Shown in pieces: positions 31,618 to 41,133 of a DNA stretch of 62,602 nt. Where the stretch lies: NCBI GenBank assembly GCA_001184405.1, contig LFMX01000025.1, positions 1 through 62,602 on the forward strand, in the 5' to 3' direction. The stretch comes from Candidatus Burkholderia humilis (GTDB lineage Bacteria; Pseudomonadota; Gammaproteobacteria; Burkholderiales; Burkholderiaceae). Under the pieces are notes generated by a model, which saw only the letters and a list, made by a program, of their open reading frames with translations, was not told where the DNA came from and did not search any database. The number at the start of each line of letters is the position of its first letter. The stretch's first letter is position 1. Both the position numbers and the translations under genes were made by a program.

Positions 31618-32546
31618 ATGGCAACCGGCTTTTACTCCCATCCCGACTGCCTTCTGCACGACAACGGCCAGTGGCATCCCGAGTGCCCGGCGCGCTTGCA
31701 GGCCATCGAGGATCAACTGATCGCGAGCCGGATCGATGCGCTCATCGAGCGTGAAGAAGCGCCGCTCGCGGAGGAAGCGCATCTCGCGCGCGTGCATACG
31801 CAGGCGCATATCGATTACATCAAGAGCCGCACGCCCGAGTCGGGGCGAAGCGAACTGGACCCGGATACGTCGATGTGCCCCGGCGTCGTATCGCGCGGCC
31901 TTGCGTGCGGCGATCGCGGCAACGGACACCGTCATCGCCGGACGATACGACAACGCCTTCTGCAGCATCCGGCCGCCGGGCCATCACGCCGAACCCGCGC
32001 GCGCGATGGGCTTCTATCTCTTCAACAACGTGGCGATCGCCGCGCGCCATGCGCTCGACGTGCACGGCCTGCAACGCGTCGCGATCGTCGATTTCGATGT
32101 GCATCACGGCAACGGCACCGAAGCCGCCTTCACTGGCGATCCGCGCGTGGATGATGTGCAGCTTCTTTCAGCATCCGTTCTTTCAGCATCCGTTCTATCC
32201 GTTTTCCGGCGCGGACAATCACGTGTCCAACATGATCAACGTGCCGCTCGCGCGCACGAAAGGCATGCAGGTGCGCGAAGTCGTCGATCTGATGTGGCTG
32301 CCGCGTCTCGAGGAATTCAAGCCGCAAATGATCTTCTTCTCGGCGGGGTTCGATGCGCATCGCGAGGACGACATGGCGAACATGGGACTCGTCGAAGACG
32401 ATTACGGCTGGATCACCGATCAAATTCGCGCAATCGCCGAGCGTCACGCGCAGGGACGCATCGTGAGTTGTCTGGAAGGCGGCTATAACCTGTCGGCACT
32501 GGGGCGCAGCGTGATCGCGCATCTGCGATCGCTGGCGGAAATCTGA
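31618..32546 (+). pseudogene. Histone-deacetylase/acetylpolyamine amidohydrolase family protein, two frameshifts
   Basis: Three pieces in three frames assemble to a protein of about 305 residues. The N-terminal piece is MATGFYSHPDCLLHDNGQWH. The central zinc-site segments are [20 protein letters not shown] and [16 protein letters not shown]. The C-terminal piece is [20 protein letters not shown] followed by [13 protein letters not shown]. The frame changes near 31884 and near 32155. Bacterial members deacetylate acetylpolyamines or small amides. A 15-bp tandem duplication just downstream of the second frameshift lengthens FFQHPF to [11 protein letters not shown]. The enzyme is almost certainly dead. 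Confidence 0.88.
32163..32192 (+). repeat. 15-bp in-frame tandem duplication inside the hydrolase remnant
   Basis: TTCTTTCAGCATCCG occurs twice in direct contact (32163-32177 and 32178-32192), doubling the residues FFQHP. Family members have a single [12 protein letters not shown] segment here, so this is a recent duplication. Confidence 0.85.
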
Positions 32547-32789
32547 GTTTTTCAGTCCGCGCAGATGGGTATGAGCGCGGACGTCCGGTGTTCATTCGAT
32601 GCGGGCTCTAAATTTCTCCCAGTAATGCCAAAATCGTAAATCATTCTAACAACAGCATGAAGACTGTCCTGTAAAATTATGGATCGAGCAGAAACAGGCA
32701 GCAGGATTGAAAAGCTTAATCAAGCGGCGGCCGGCGGCGCGGGTAATTGACCCGGCGAAGCCTTCCGCCGTTTGCCTTTTTATCGACGA

Positions 32790-33822
32790 ATGATCGACAT
32801 CCGTAATCTTTCGCAGCGCTTCGACCCGGCCCGCGCGGCTGGGTCGAAGCGCTGCACAACGTTAATCTGACGATTCCCGCCGGCGAAGTGTTTGGCATCA
32901 TCGGGCGCAGCGGCGTGGGCAAGAGCACGCTGGTGCGCACCATCAACTTGCTGACGCGGCCGAGAAGGCAGCGTGATCGATGGACGCGATCTCATGACGC
33001 TGTCCAAGGACGAATTGCGCGCGGCGCGCCGCGACATCGGCATGATCTTTCAGCATTTCAATTTGCTGAGTTCGCGCACCGTGTTCGATAACGTCGCGCT
33101 GCCGCTCGAACTTGCCGGCAAGAAGCGCGTGGAGATCGAGGCCGTGGTGGTGCCGCTGCTCGATCTCGTCGGCCTCACGCAGCACAAGGACAAATATCCC
33201 GCGCAGATCAGCGGCGGGCAAAAGCAGCGCGTGAGGATTGCGCGTGCGCTGGCGAGCAAGCCGAAAGTGTTGTTATCCGATGAAGGCACGTCCGCACTCG
33301 ATCCCGAAACCACGCGCGCGATTCTCGATCTGCTGCGCAAGATCAATCGCGAACTCGGTCTGACGATCGTGCTCATCACGCATCAGATGGAAGTGATCAA
33401 ACAGGTCTGCGATCGCGTCGCCGTTCTTGATGCCGGGCGCGTCGTCGAAGAAGGCCGTGTCGTCGATGTCTTCATGCAACCGCATCACGAAGTCACGCGC
33501 GCGCTGATCGGCGATGTCATCGCGCACGAGTTTGCCGCCTGCGCTGAAGGCACGCGTGATCGAGCGCCTGAAGACCGGCAGCGGGCATCTCTTGCGGCTC
33601 GCGTTCACAGGCTCGGGCGTCGATCAGCCAATTCTCTCCGAGACGATCCGCCGCTACGAGCTCGATTTCAACATTCTGCACGGCCAGATCGACGAGATTC
33701 AGGGCCAGGCGTTCGGCTCGCTCGCGGTGCTCGCGGGCGGGCAACCGGTGAAGATCGCCGAAGCGATCGACTATTTGCGCACGCAAGGCGTGGTGGTGGA
33801 GGAGTTGTCTCATGTTGAGTGA
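32790..33822 (+). pseudogene. metN: Methionine ABC transporter ATP-binding protein, three frameshifts
   Basis: The pieces form a MetN of about 344 residues: [11 protein letters not shown]; Walker [21 protein letters not shown]; the signature [20 protein letters not shown]; Walker B then [20 protein letters not shown]; and the C-terminal NIL-type regulatory domain ([20 protein letters not shown]). Frames change near 32837, 32965 and 33525. The usual DEATSALDP reads DEGTSALDP, an extra substitution next to the catalytic Glu. It is the first gene of a metNIQ cluster that is broken in all three members, so this high-affinity methionine importer is lost. Confidence 0.88.
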
Positions 33823-34444
33823 AATGTTCGACATGTTCGTGCAGTCGTTCTGGGAAACGCTGATCATGGTCGGCATCTAGAGACTCGTCGGTGCGGCCGT
33901 TGGCATGCCGCTCGGCGTGCTGCTGTATCTGACCGATCGCGATGGCGTATTGCAGAACGTCGCGGTGAATCGCGTGTTCGGCGGCATCGTGAACGCGGTG
34001 CGCTCGACGCCGTTCATCATCTTGCTGGTCGCGGTGATTCCATTTACGCGATTGATCGTCGGATCGTCGATCGGAACGGCGGCCGCCGTCGTGCCGCTGA
34101 CGATTGCCGCCGCGCCGTTTATCGCGCGTCTCGTGGAAACGGCGCTGCGCGAAGTCGATTGTGGTCTGATCGAAGCCGCGCAGGCGATGGGCGCGACGAC
34201 ATCGCAAATCGTTTTCAAGGTATTGCTGCCGGGCGTGGTCGCGGGATTGACGATTACGTTCGTGTCGCTCGTCGGCTATTCGGCGATGGCGGGCGCCATC
34301 GGCGGCGGCGATCTCGGCATTCGCTATGGTTATCAGCGCTTCCTCCCCGAAGTGATACTGACCGTCGTCGTGATTCTCATCGTGTTCGTGCAGCTCGTGC
34401 AGTCGTTCGGCGATTGGCTCGTTCGTCGTCTCAGTCACAAATGA
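33812..34444 (+). pseudogene. metI: Methionine ABC transporter permease with one early in-frame stop
   Basis: Read through one stop, this is a typical MetI permease of about 210 residues with five helices and the EAA loop (LIEAAQAMGATTSQIVFKVL). The start [20 protein letters not shown] overlaps the metN stop. Codon 23 is TAG (33878-33880) in VGI*RLVGAAVG, where the family has a small residue. Everything after it is clean. A product could restart at an ATG at 33905, giving 179 residues without the first helix. With metN and metQ both frameshifted it has no partner. Confidence 0.85.
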
Positions 34445-34459
34445 ACCATTCTTAAAACT

Positions 34460-35273
34460 ATGCAACGTCGACACATCCTGAAGTTCGCCGCCGCGCTCGT
34501 GAGCGCGACGCTTTTCAACGCCAGCGCATTCGCCGAAGACGCCATCAAGATCGGCGCGACCGGCGGTCCGCACGCGCAGATCATGGAAGTGGTGAAACAG
34601 GTCGTGGCGAAGAACGGCCTGAAGATCACGGTCATCGAATTCTCGGGTTACGTGCAGCCGAACGCCGCGCTCGCCGCCGGCGATCTCGACGCGAACAGCT
34701 ATCAGCACGCGCCGTATCTCGATGCGCAAGTGAAAGATCGCGGCTACAAGCTCGTCAAAGTGGCGGATACGGTCACGTTCCCGATGGGCATCTACTCGAA
34801 GAAGATCAAGTCGCTCGCCGAATTGCAGAACGGCGCGCGTATCGCGGTGCCGAACGATCCAACCAACGGCGGCCGCTTGCTCTTGCTCTTGCTCTTGCAG
34901 ACCAAGGGCCTCATCAAGCTGCGCGCCAATGCCGGTCTGAAAGGCGACGCCGCTCGATATCGTCGAGAACCCGAAGAAGCTGAAAATCGTCGAACTCGAT
35001 GCCACGCAAATCCCGCGCGCGCTCGCCAATGTCGACGCCGTCGCGATCAATACCAATTTCGCGATGGAAGCGGGCCTCAAGCCGAAGACCGACGCTATCG
35101 CGATCGAGGATTCGCGCGGTCCGTATGCGAACATTATCGCGATTCGCGCGGCGGACAAGGACAAGCCGTGGGTCGCGAAACTCGTGTCGGCGTTCGTGTC
35201 GGCGTATCACTCGAACGAAGTGAAGCAGTTTATCGACGGCAAGTTCGGCGGCGCGGTGATTACCGCCTGGTAG
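34460..35273 (+). pseudogene. metQ: Methionine-binding lipoprotein/periplasmic protein, one frameshift and a repeat expansion
   Basis: The first part has a signal peptide (ILKFAAALVSATLFNASAFA) and MetQ motifs EFSGYVQPNAALAAGDLDAN and NDPTNGGR; the second part, in another frame, has KLKIVELDATQIPRALANVD and ends GGAVITAW. The frameshift is near 34950 in GLKGDA/PLDIVENP. Just before it, three copies of TTGCTC (34877-34894) turn the family's ALLLL into seven Leu. There is no clear lipobox. MetQ binds D/L-methionine for MetNI. Confidence 0.87.
34877..34894 (+). repeat. Three tandem TTGCTC hexamers in the metQ remnant
   Basis: TTGCTC is present three times in a row, followed by the partial unit TTGCAG. 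It encodes the Leu run LLLLLLL where relatives have about four Leu. It looks like slippage. Confidence 0.8.
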
Positions 35274-35305
35274 AAGGCATCCTCGGGTTTTACTGGATAT
35301 AAATA

Positions 35306-35317
35306 GAACGATCGTTC
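35306..35317. promoter_or_regulatory. 12-bp perfect palindrome, likely TetR-type operator upstream of etfB
   Basis: GAACGATCGTTC (35306-35317) is a perfect palindrome in an AT-rich setting, 125 nt upstream of the etfB ATG and in the same spacer as a TATAAT hexamer (35397-35402). Short GA-rich palindromes of this form are typical of TetR-family repressors of fatty-acid degradation in proteobacteria. The identity of the regulator is inferred; it is not encoded in the window. Confidence 0.5.
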
Positions 35318-35441
35318 GGTATTATTAGGCCATTGCCTATTGCACGATGACCCTGTACCACCCGTTTTGGCGGGGGGAGCGCGTACGCGTCGCTCATATA
35401 ATAACGCTGGGTTGACGTAATCGTAACTTTGGAGCGTGTGC

Positions 35442-36191
35442 ATGAAAATTCTAGTGCCAGTCAAGCGCGTGGTCGACTACAACGTGAAGGTCCGCGTGAA
35501 ATCGGACAACACGGGCGTCGATATCGCCAACGTGAAGATGTCGATGAACCCGTTCGACGAGATCGCCGTGGAAGAGGCGGTGCGTCTGAGGGAAGCAGGA
35601 GTGGCGACGGAAGTGATCGCCGTGTCGTGCGGTGTGACGCAATGTCAGGAAACGCTGCGCACGGCGCTGGCCATCGGCGCGGATCGGGCCATTCTGGTCG
35701 AATCCGCAGATGAATTGCAGCCGTTGGCGGTCGCCAAGATTCTCAAGGCGCTGGTCGATCAGGAAAAACCGGAACTCGTGATTCTCGGCAAACAGGCCAT
35801 CGACGACGATTCCAACCAGACCGGTCAGATGCTCGCCGCGCTCGCCGGTTTGCCGCAGGCGACGTTCGCATCGAAAGTGACGGTCGCGGACGGTAAAGCC
35901 ACGGTTTCGCGTGAAGTCGATGGCGGCGCAGAAACGCTGTCGCTCAAGCTGCCCGCCGTCGTGACCACGGACCTTCGCCTGAACGAGCCGCGCTATGTGA
36001 CGCTGCCGAACATCACGAAGGCGAAGAAAAAGCCGCTGACCACGGTCAAGCCCGCTGATCTTGGCGTCGATGTCGCGCCGCGTCTGAAGACGCTGAAGGT
36101 CGTCGAGCCGCCCAAGCGCAGCGCGGGCGTCATGGTGCCGGACGTGAGCACGCTGGTCCAGAAGTTGAAGAACGAAGCGAAGGTGATCTGA
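35442..36191 (+). CDS. etfB: Electron transfer flavoprotein subunit beta
   Basis: Intact 249-residue subunit that binds AMP and, with EtfA, carries electrons from acyl-CoA dehydrogenases to ETF:ubiquinone oxidoreductase. The start [20 protein letters not shown] is standard. [16 protein letters not shown] and [20 protein letters not shown] (nucleotide and FAD contact region) are present. GGAG lies 8 nt before the ATG at 35442; an earlier ATG two codons upstream is less likely. The gap to etfA is 2 nt. Confidence 0.95.
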   Translation: MKILVPVKRVVDYNVKVRVKSDNTGVDIANVKMSMNPFDEIAVEEAVRLREAGVATEVIAVSCGVTQCQETLRTALAIGADRAILVESADELQPLAVAKILKALVDQEKPELVILGKQAIDDDSNQTGQMLAALAGLPQATFASKVTVADGKATVSREVDGGAETLSLKLPAVVTTDLRLNEPRYVTLPNITKAKKKPLTTVKPADLGVDVAPRLKTLKVVEPPKRSAGVMVPDVSTLVQKLKNEAKVI

Positions 36192-36193
36192 AC

Positions 36194-37129
36194 ATGACGA
36201 CTCTCGTAATTGCGGAACACGACAACGCGTCGATCAAGGCGGCGACGTTGAACACGGCGGCGGCGGCGGCGAAGATCGGCGGCGACGTGCATGTGCTGGT
36301 CGCGGGTTCGAACGCGCAGGGCGCGGCGGATGCGGCGGCGAAAATCGCGGGCGTGTCGAAAGTGTTGCTCGCCGATGCGCCTCAGCTCGCCGAAGGCCTC
36401 GCTGAAAACGTCGAAGGCACGGTGCTGAATATCGCGAAGGATTACACGCATATTCTGGCTCCGGCAACGGCGTACGGTAAGAACGTGGCGCCGCGTATCG
36501 CGGCTCATCTCGACGTCGCGCAAATCAGCGACATCACCGCCGTCGACAGCGCCGACACTTTCGAGCGTCCGATTTGCGCGGGCAACGCCATCGCGACCGT
36601 TCAGTCGAGCGATCCAATCAAGGTCATCACCGTGCGCGCAACGGGATTCGATCCGGTCGCGGCGGAAGGCGGCAGCGCATCGGTTGAAAAAATCGAGGCA
36701 GCAGCGGACGCGGGCATTTCGTCGTTCGTATCGCGTGAAGTGACCAAGCTGGATCGTCCGGAACTGACGAGCGCGAACATCATTGTTTCCGGCGGGCGCG
36801 GTCTGGGCAGTGGCGAAAACTACACGGCAACGCTCGAACCGCTGGCCGACAAGCTCGGCGCGGCGCTGGGCGCATCGCGTGCGGCGGTCGATGCGGGTTA
36901 CGTGCCGAACGACTATCAGGTCGGTCAGACGGGCAAGATCGTCGCGCCGCAACTGTATGTCGCGGTCGGTATTTCGGGCGCCATTCAGCACTTGGCCGGC
37001 ATGAAGGACTCGAAGGTCATCGTCGCGATCAATAAAGATCCGGAAGCGCCGATCTTCAGCGTCGCGGATTACGGTCTGGTCGGCGATCTGTTCTCGGTCG
37101 TGCCGGAACTCGTGAAGGAACTCGGCTAA
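36194..37129 (+). CDS. etfA: Electron transfer flavoprotein subunit alpha
   Basis: Intact 311-residue FAD-binding subunit of ETF. The C-terminal FAD domain shows NIIVSGGRGLGSGENYTATL, then VGQTGKIVAPQLYVAVGISG and AIQHLAGMKDSKVIVAINKD, which is the PROSITE-type ETF-alpha signature. The N-terminal domain is typical. Co-transcribed with etfB; an acyl-CoA dehydrogenase gene, now frameshifted, follows after 98 nt. Confidence 0.95.
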   Translation: MTTLVIAEHDNASIKAATLNTAAAAAKIGGDVHVLVAGSNAQGAADAAAKIAGVSKVLLADAPQLAEGLAENVEGTVLNIAKDYTHILAPATAYGKNVAPRIAAHLDVAQISDITAVDSADTFERPICAGNAIATVQSSDPIKVITVRATGFDPVAAEGGSASVEKIEAAADAGISSFVSREVTKLDRPELTSANIIVSGGRGLGSGENYTATLEPLADKLGAALGASRAAVDAGYVPNDYQVGQTGKIVAPQLYVAVGISGAIQHLAGMKDSKVIVAINKDPEAPIFSVADYGLVGDLFSVVPELVKELG

Positions 37130-37227
37130 AGCACGTGTCGTGACCGGCGCAGGCAAGTAAAAAGAAGAAGGGGCGTGACGAAGGTTGTACCCTTTTTTGC
37201 ATCGGAAATTGTTGAGGACATAGAACA

Positions 37228-39007
37228 ATGAGCTACACCGCCCCCGTCAAGGACATGCTGTTCGTGATGAAGGAACTCGCCGATCTCGATAGCATCGCCG
37301 CGATGCCCGGTTATAAGGACGGCAATCTCGAAACCGCGCAGGCGGTCGTCGAAGAAGCCGCGCGTTTTTGCGGCGAAGTGATCGTGCCGCTCAACGTCAC
37401 GGGCGATCGCAATCCGAGCGCGTGGGCGAACGGCGAAGTCACGACGACGCCCGGTTTCAAGGATGCCTTCCGTCAGTTCGCGGAAGGCGGCTGGCAGGGC
37501 GTGGTGCATCCGGCCGAGTTCGGCGGGCAGAGCTTGCCGAAGCTGATCGCGACGCCGTGCATCGAAATGTTGAATTCGGCGAATCTGTCGTTCGCGCTGT
37601 GTCCGTTGCTGACCGATGGCGCCATCGAAGCGCTGCTGACCGCGGGCAGCGACGAGCAGAAGGCGCGCTATCTGCCGAAGTTCATCGAAGGCGAATGGAC
37701 GGGCACGATGAACCTCACCGAGCCGCAAGCCGGCTCCGATCTCGCGCTGGTGCGCACACGCGCCGAAGCGCAGGGCGACGGCACGTTCAAGGTGTTCGGC
37801 ACGAAGATTTTCATCACGTACGGCGAGCACGATATGGCGGAGAACATCGTGCATCTGGTGCTTGCGCGCACGCCGGACGCGCCCGAAGGCGTGAAGGGCA
37901 TCTCGCTCTTTCTCGTGCCGAAGTTTCTCGTCAACGATGACGGTTCGCTCGGCGCGCGCAACGACGTGCATTGCGTATCGATCGAGCACAAGCTGGGCAT
38001 CAAAGCCAGCCCGACGGCGGTGCTGCAGTACGGCGATCACGGCGGCGCGATTGGTTATCTGATCGGCGAGGAAAATCGCGGGCTGGAGTACATGTTCATC
38101 ATGATGAACGCGGCGCGTTTTGCCGTGGGCATGCAGGGCGTCGGGGTGGCGGAGCGCGCATATCAGCAGGCGGTCGCGTATGCGAAAGAGCGCGTGCAAA
38201 GCCGTCCGGTCGATGGCAGCGCGAAGGAGCCGGTCACGATCATCCATCATCCCGACGTGCGCCACATGCTCGCGACGATGCGCGCGTACACCGAAGGCGC
38301 ACGCGCGCTCGCGTATGTCGCGGCGGCGCACAGCGATCTCGCGCATGATGGCCATTCGGACGATGACGCGAAGAAGAGCCATCAGGCCATCTACGAATAT
38401 CTCGTGCCGATCGTGAAGGGCTTCAGCACCGAAATGTCCGTCGATGTCGCAAGCCTCGGCGTGCAAGTGCATGGCGGCATGGGCTTCATCGAAGAAACGG
38501 GCGCGGCGCAGCATTATCGCGATGCACGCATCTTGCCGATCTACGAAGGTACCACGGCGATTCAGACGAACGATGTCGTCGGCCGCAAGACCGTACGCGA
38601 TGGCGGCCGCGCGGCGCAGGCGCTGCTCGCGCAAATCGATCAGACCATCGCCGCGCTGTCCGATGTGGACGGACGGCCAGGCGTTCAAATCGATGCATCG
38701 GCATTTGAGCGCGGGGAGTTTGTCGCTGACGCGCTCGATCGAATTTATCGTCGCGAAATTCAAGAGCGATCCGAACGCGGTGTTTGCGGGCAGCGTGCCG
38801 TATCTGCGTCTTGCGGGAACCGTCCTGGCCGGATGGCAGATGGCCTGCGCGATGCGATGCTCGCGTCCCACGCGAAACACGGCGAAGATCGCGACGGCCG
38901 AGTTCTACGCGGAGCACATTCTGTCGCACGCGCCGGGCATCGAGGCGTCGATCATCAGCGCGAACGGGAAGGAAGGCGTGCTCGCGTTGAGCGAAGATCA
39001 GTTCTAG
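37228..39007 (+). pseudogene. Acyl-CoA dehydrogenase of the etfBA operon, frameshifted near the C-terminus
   Basis: The first about 480 residues are a normal long-type acyl-CoA dehydrogenase: GEWTGTMNLTEPQAGSDLAL, the VKGISLFLVPKF segment, and VHGGMGFIEETGAAQHYRDA with ILPIYEGTTAIQTNDV holding the catalytic Glu region. At 38667-38674 GGAC is present twice in tandem; removing one copy restores the family frame GQAFKSMHRHL. The true tail (IEFIVAKFKSDPNAVFAG, FYAEHILSHAPGIEASII) then continues to 39007, with a second disturbed stretch near 38850-38880. As written, the protein would have a scrambled last 125 residues. The flavin core is intact, so partial activity cannot be excluded. Confidence 0.8.
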
Positions 39008-39013
39008 AAAACG

Positions 39014-39053
39014 ACGAAGGCGCCTGCTTGACAGCAAGGCGCCTTCGTTTTTG
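39014..39053 (+). terminator. Terminator between the acyl-CoA dehydrogenase remnant and dadA
   Basis: ACGAAGGCGCC (39014-39024) pairs with GGCGCCTTCGT (39038-39048), followed by TTTTT. The A-run on the left side lets it also serve dadA on the minus strand. Confidence 0.85.
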
Positions 39054-39065
39054 AAGCTACTTACC

Positions 39066-40355
39066 TTACGCGTTCGCGTATCCCGGACGGCGATTCACGC
39101 CAACATCGCCGAAATAACGATGCACCGACAGATCGTTCGCGCGGATCGCGGGCTGCATGCCGGACATCAGATCGGCGAGCAACTGGCCGGAGCCGCAGGA
39201 CATCGTCCAGCCGAGCGTGCCGTGTCCCGTGTTGAGGAACAGATTCGGCACCGGCGTGCGGCCGACGATCGGCGTGCCGTCCGGCGTCATCGGGCGCAGG
39301 CCGGTCCAGAACTTCGCGCTGGCAGTATCGCCGCCGCCGGGGAAGAGGTCGTTCACGCACATTTCCAGCGTCTCGCGGCGCGCCTGCTTCAGCGACTTGT
39401 CATAGCCGACGATTTCCGCCATGCCGCCTACACGAATCCGATCGTCGAATCGCGTGATCGCGATCTTGTACGTTTCGTCGAGCACGGTGGAGACCGGCGC
39501 GCGGTTCGCATCGACGATCGGCGCGGTAAGCGAATAGCCTTTCAGCGGATAAACCGGAATCTTGACGAGATCGCCGAGCAGCTTTGACGAGTACGAGCCG
39601 AGCGCGACGACATACGAATCCGCCGTCACCATCTCGTCGCCACATTTCACGTCCGCGATCCGGCCATTCGCGACGGCGAGCGCATCGATCGACGTGTTGT
39701 AGCGGAACTTGACGCCCAGCGCTTCAGCCATTGCGGCGAGGCGCGTGGTGAACATCTGGCAGTCGCCGGTTTCGTCATTCGGCAGACGCAAGCCGCCCGT
39801 CAGTTTGTGCGACACGGCCGCGAGCGCCGGTTCAGCCTTTCTCAACTCGTCAGCGGTCAGAAGCTCGAACGGCACGTTTGCATCTTTCAGCACGGCGATG
39901 TCTTTGCCCGCGCCATCGAACTGTTGTTGCGTGCGGAACAGTTGCAGCGTGCCGCCGGTGCGCCCTTCATACGCGATGCCCGTCTCTGTGCGCAGCGCCT
40001 GCAGGCAATCGCGGCTGTACTCGGCCAGACGCACCATACGGCCCTTGTTGACCGTATAGCGATCCTGCGTGCAGTTGCGCAGCATCTGCCACATCCATTG
40101 AAGCTGATTCGTGCCATCCAGCCGAATGGCGAGCGGCGCGTGCTTCTCAAACATCCACTTGACGGCCTTGAGCGGCACGCCGGGCGCGGCCCACGGCGAT
40201 GCATAGCCTGGCGAGATCTGGCCGGCATTGGCGAAACTCGTTTCCAGAGCAGGGCCGGCTTCGCGGTCGATGACCGTGACTTCGTGGCCGGCGCGAGCGA
40301 GGTAATACGCGCTTGTCACGCCAACGACACCGCTTCCGAGAATAACGATTCGCAT
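39066..40355 (-). CDS. dadA: D-amino acid dehydrogenase
   Basis: Intact 429-residue membrane-associated flavoprotein that oxidises D-amino acids, mainly D-alanine, to 2-oxo acids. FAD motif [20 protein letters not shown] at the N-terminus, [20 protein letters not shown], and the C-terminal [20 protein letters not shown] and [20 protein letters not shown] are all DadA-typical. It is divergent from an Lrp/AsnC-family gene 152 nt away, the usual arrangement for regulator and target in amino acid catabolism. Confidence 0.92.
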   Translation of the reverse strand: MRIVILGSGVVGVTSAYYLARAGHEVTVIDREAGPALETSFANAGQISPGYASPWAAPGVPLKAVKWMFEKHAPLAIRLDGTNQLQWMWQMLRNCTQDRYTVNKGRMVRLAEYSRDCLQALRTETGIAYEGRTGGTLQLFRTQQQFDGAGKDIAVLKDANVPFELLTADELRKAEPALAAVSHKLTGGLRLPNDETGDCQMFTTRLAAMAEALGVKFRYNTSIDALAVANGRIADVKCGDEMVTADSYVVALGSYSSKLLGDLVKIPVYPLKGYSLTAPIVDANRAPVSTVLDETYKIAITRFDDRIRVGGMAEIVGYDKSLKQARRETLEMCVNDLFPGGGDTASAKFWTGLRPMTPDGTPIVGRTPVPNLFLNTGHGTLGWTMSCGSGQLLADLMSGMQPAIRANDLSVHRYFGDVGVNRRPGYANA

Positions 40356-40431
40356 GTGATCTCCATCCAGATTCGAGTGAACTTCCGTCTGCCCGTGCTT
40401 TATGTCGATCGACGCGGCAAACTGAAGCTCT

Positions 40432-40455
40432 TATAATATTATCGACTATAATATT
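40432..40455. promoter_or_regulatory. Pair of TATAATATT direct repeats in the dadA-Lrp spacer
   Basis: TATAATATT occurs at 40432-40440 and 40447-40455, a 15-bp period in an AT-rich island between the divergent dadA and Lrp-type genes. Each copy overlaps a near-palindrome. Lrp-type proteins bind arrays of AT-rich degenerate sites, so this is a plausible autoregulatory operator; it also contains possible -10 boxes. Confidence 0.45.
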
Positions 40456-40507
40456 GAGTTCGATCCAGTTTTATTTATTGTATTTAAGCGATTTTCGGGA
40501 AAAACAC

Positions 40508-40996
40508 ATGAGAACTCAGCGAAATCCGGTCCGTGCGCTCGACAAGCTCGATCACAAGATTCTGAACATTCTTCAGCAGGATGGACGTATTGCCATGAAG
40601 GACCTGGCGGAGCACGTTGGGTTGTCGGTGACGCCGTGCATCGAACGGGTGAAACGCATGGAGCGCGACGGCGTGATCACCGGGTACCACGCGCGCGTGA
40701 ATCCGGCGGAACTGGGCGCGGCGCTGCTCGTGTTCGTCGAGATCACGCTGGATCACAAGAGCGGCAACATGTTCGAGCAGTTTCGGCGCGAAGTGCAGAA
40801 GATTCCCGAGGTGCTCGAATGTCATCTCGTGTCGGGCGATTTCGACTATCTGATCAAGGCGCGCATTGGCGAAATGGCGGACTATCGGAAATTGCTTGGC
40901 GATATTCTTTTGCAGTTGCCGGGCGCAGTGCAGTCGAAGAGCTATGTGGTGATGGAGGAGATCAAGGAGACGCTTTTCATTCCTGCCGAGGTCTGA
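40508..40996 (+). CDS. Lrp/AsnC-family transcriptional regulator
   Basis: Intact 162-residue regulator. An N-terminal helix-turn-helix (LDKLDHKILNILQQDGRIAM then LAEHVGLSVTPCIERVKRME) is followed by a RAM ligand-binding domain (FVEITLDHKSGNMFEQFRRE, ECHLVSGDFDYLIKARIGEM). The sequence is close to true Lrp. The ATG at 40508 (MRTQRNPVRALDKLDHK) is preferred over an upstream TTG. Given its position it probably controls dadA in response to alanine or leucine (inference). Confidence 0.9.
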   Translation: MRTQRNPVRALDKLDHKILNILQQDGRIAMKDLAEHVGLSVTPCIERVKRMERDGVITGYHARVNPAELGAALLVFVEITLDHKSGNMFEQFRREVQKIPEVLECHLVSGDFDYLIKARIGEMADYRKLLGDILLQLPGAVQSKSYVVMEEIKETLFIPAEV

Positions 40997-41133
40997 GATT
41001 ACGCTCGCGATGATGCGGCGATACTGTATATTTATACAGTATTCTTCAAGCGTTTTTTTATCGCAATGCGCCGGATCGTGAATTCCCCGTTGCTCCGCCT
41101 GCGCCGCTCAAAGGGCGCAGCGCGGTCACGAAC

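Noticed and set aside
31345..31968. Upstream extension of the mltB frame by about 200 codons
   Set aside because: The extension lies before the signal peptide of MltB and is antisense to the hydrolase remnant; the normal start at 31344 gives the family length.
32555..32582. GTCCGCGC/GCGCGGAC hairpin after the hydrolase remnant as a terminator
   Set aside because: No T-run follows on the plus strand and the loop is long; it may be chance in GC-rich DNA.
37126..38880. 584-codon minus-strand open frame opposite the acyl-CoA dehydrogenase
   Set aside because: Codon composition is that of an antisense shadow and the plus-strand gene has clear acyl-CoA dehydrogenase motifs.
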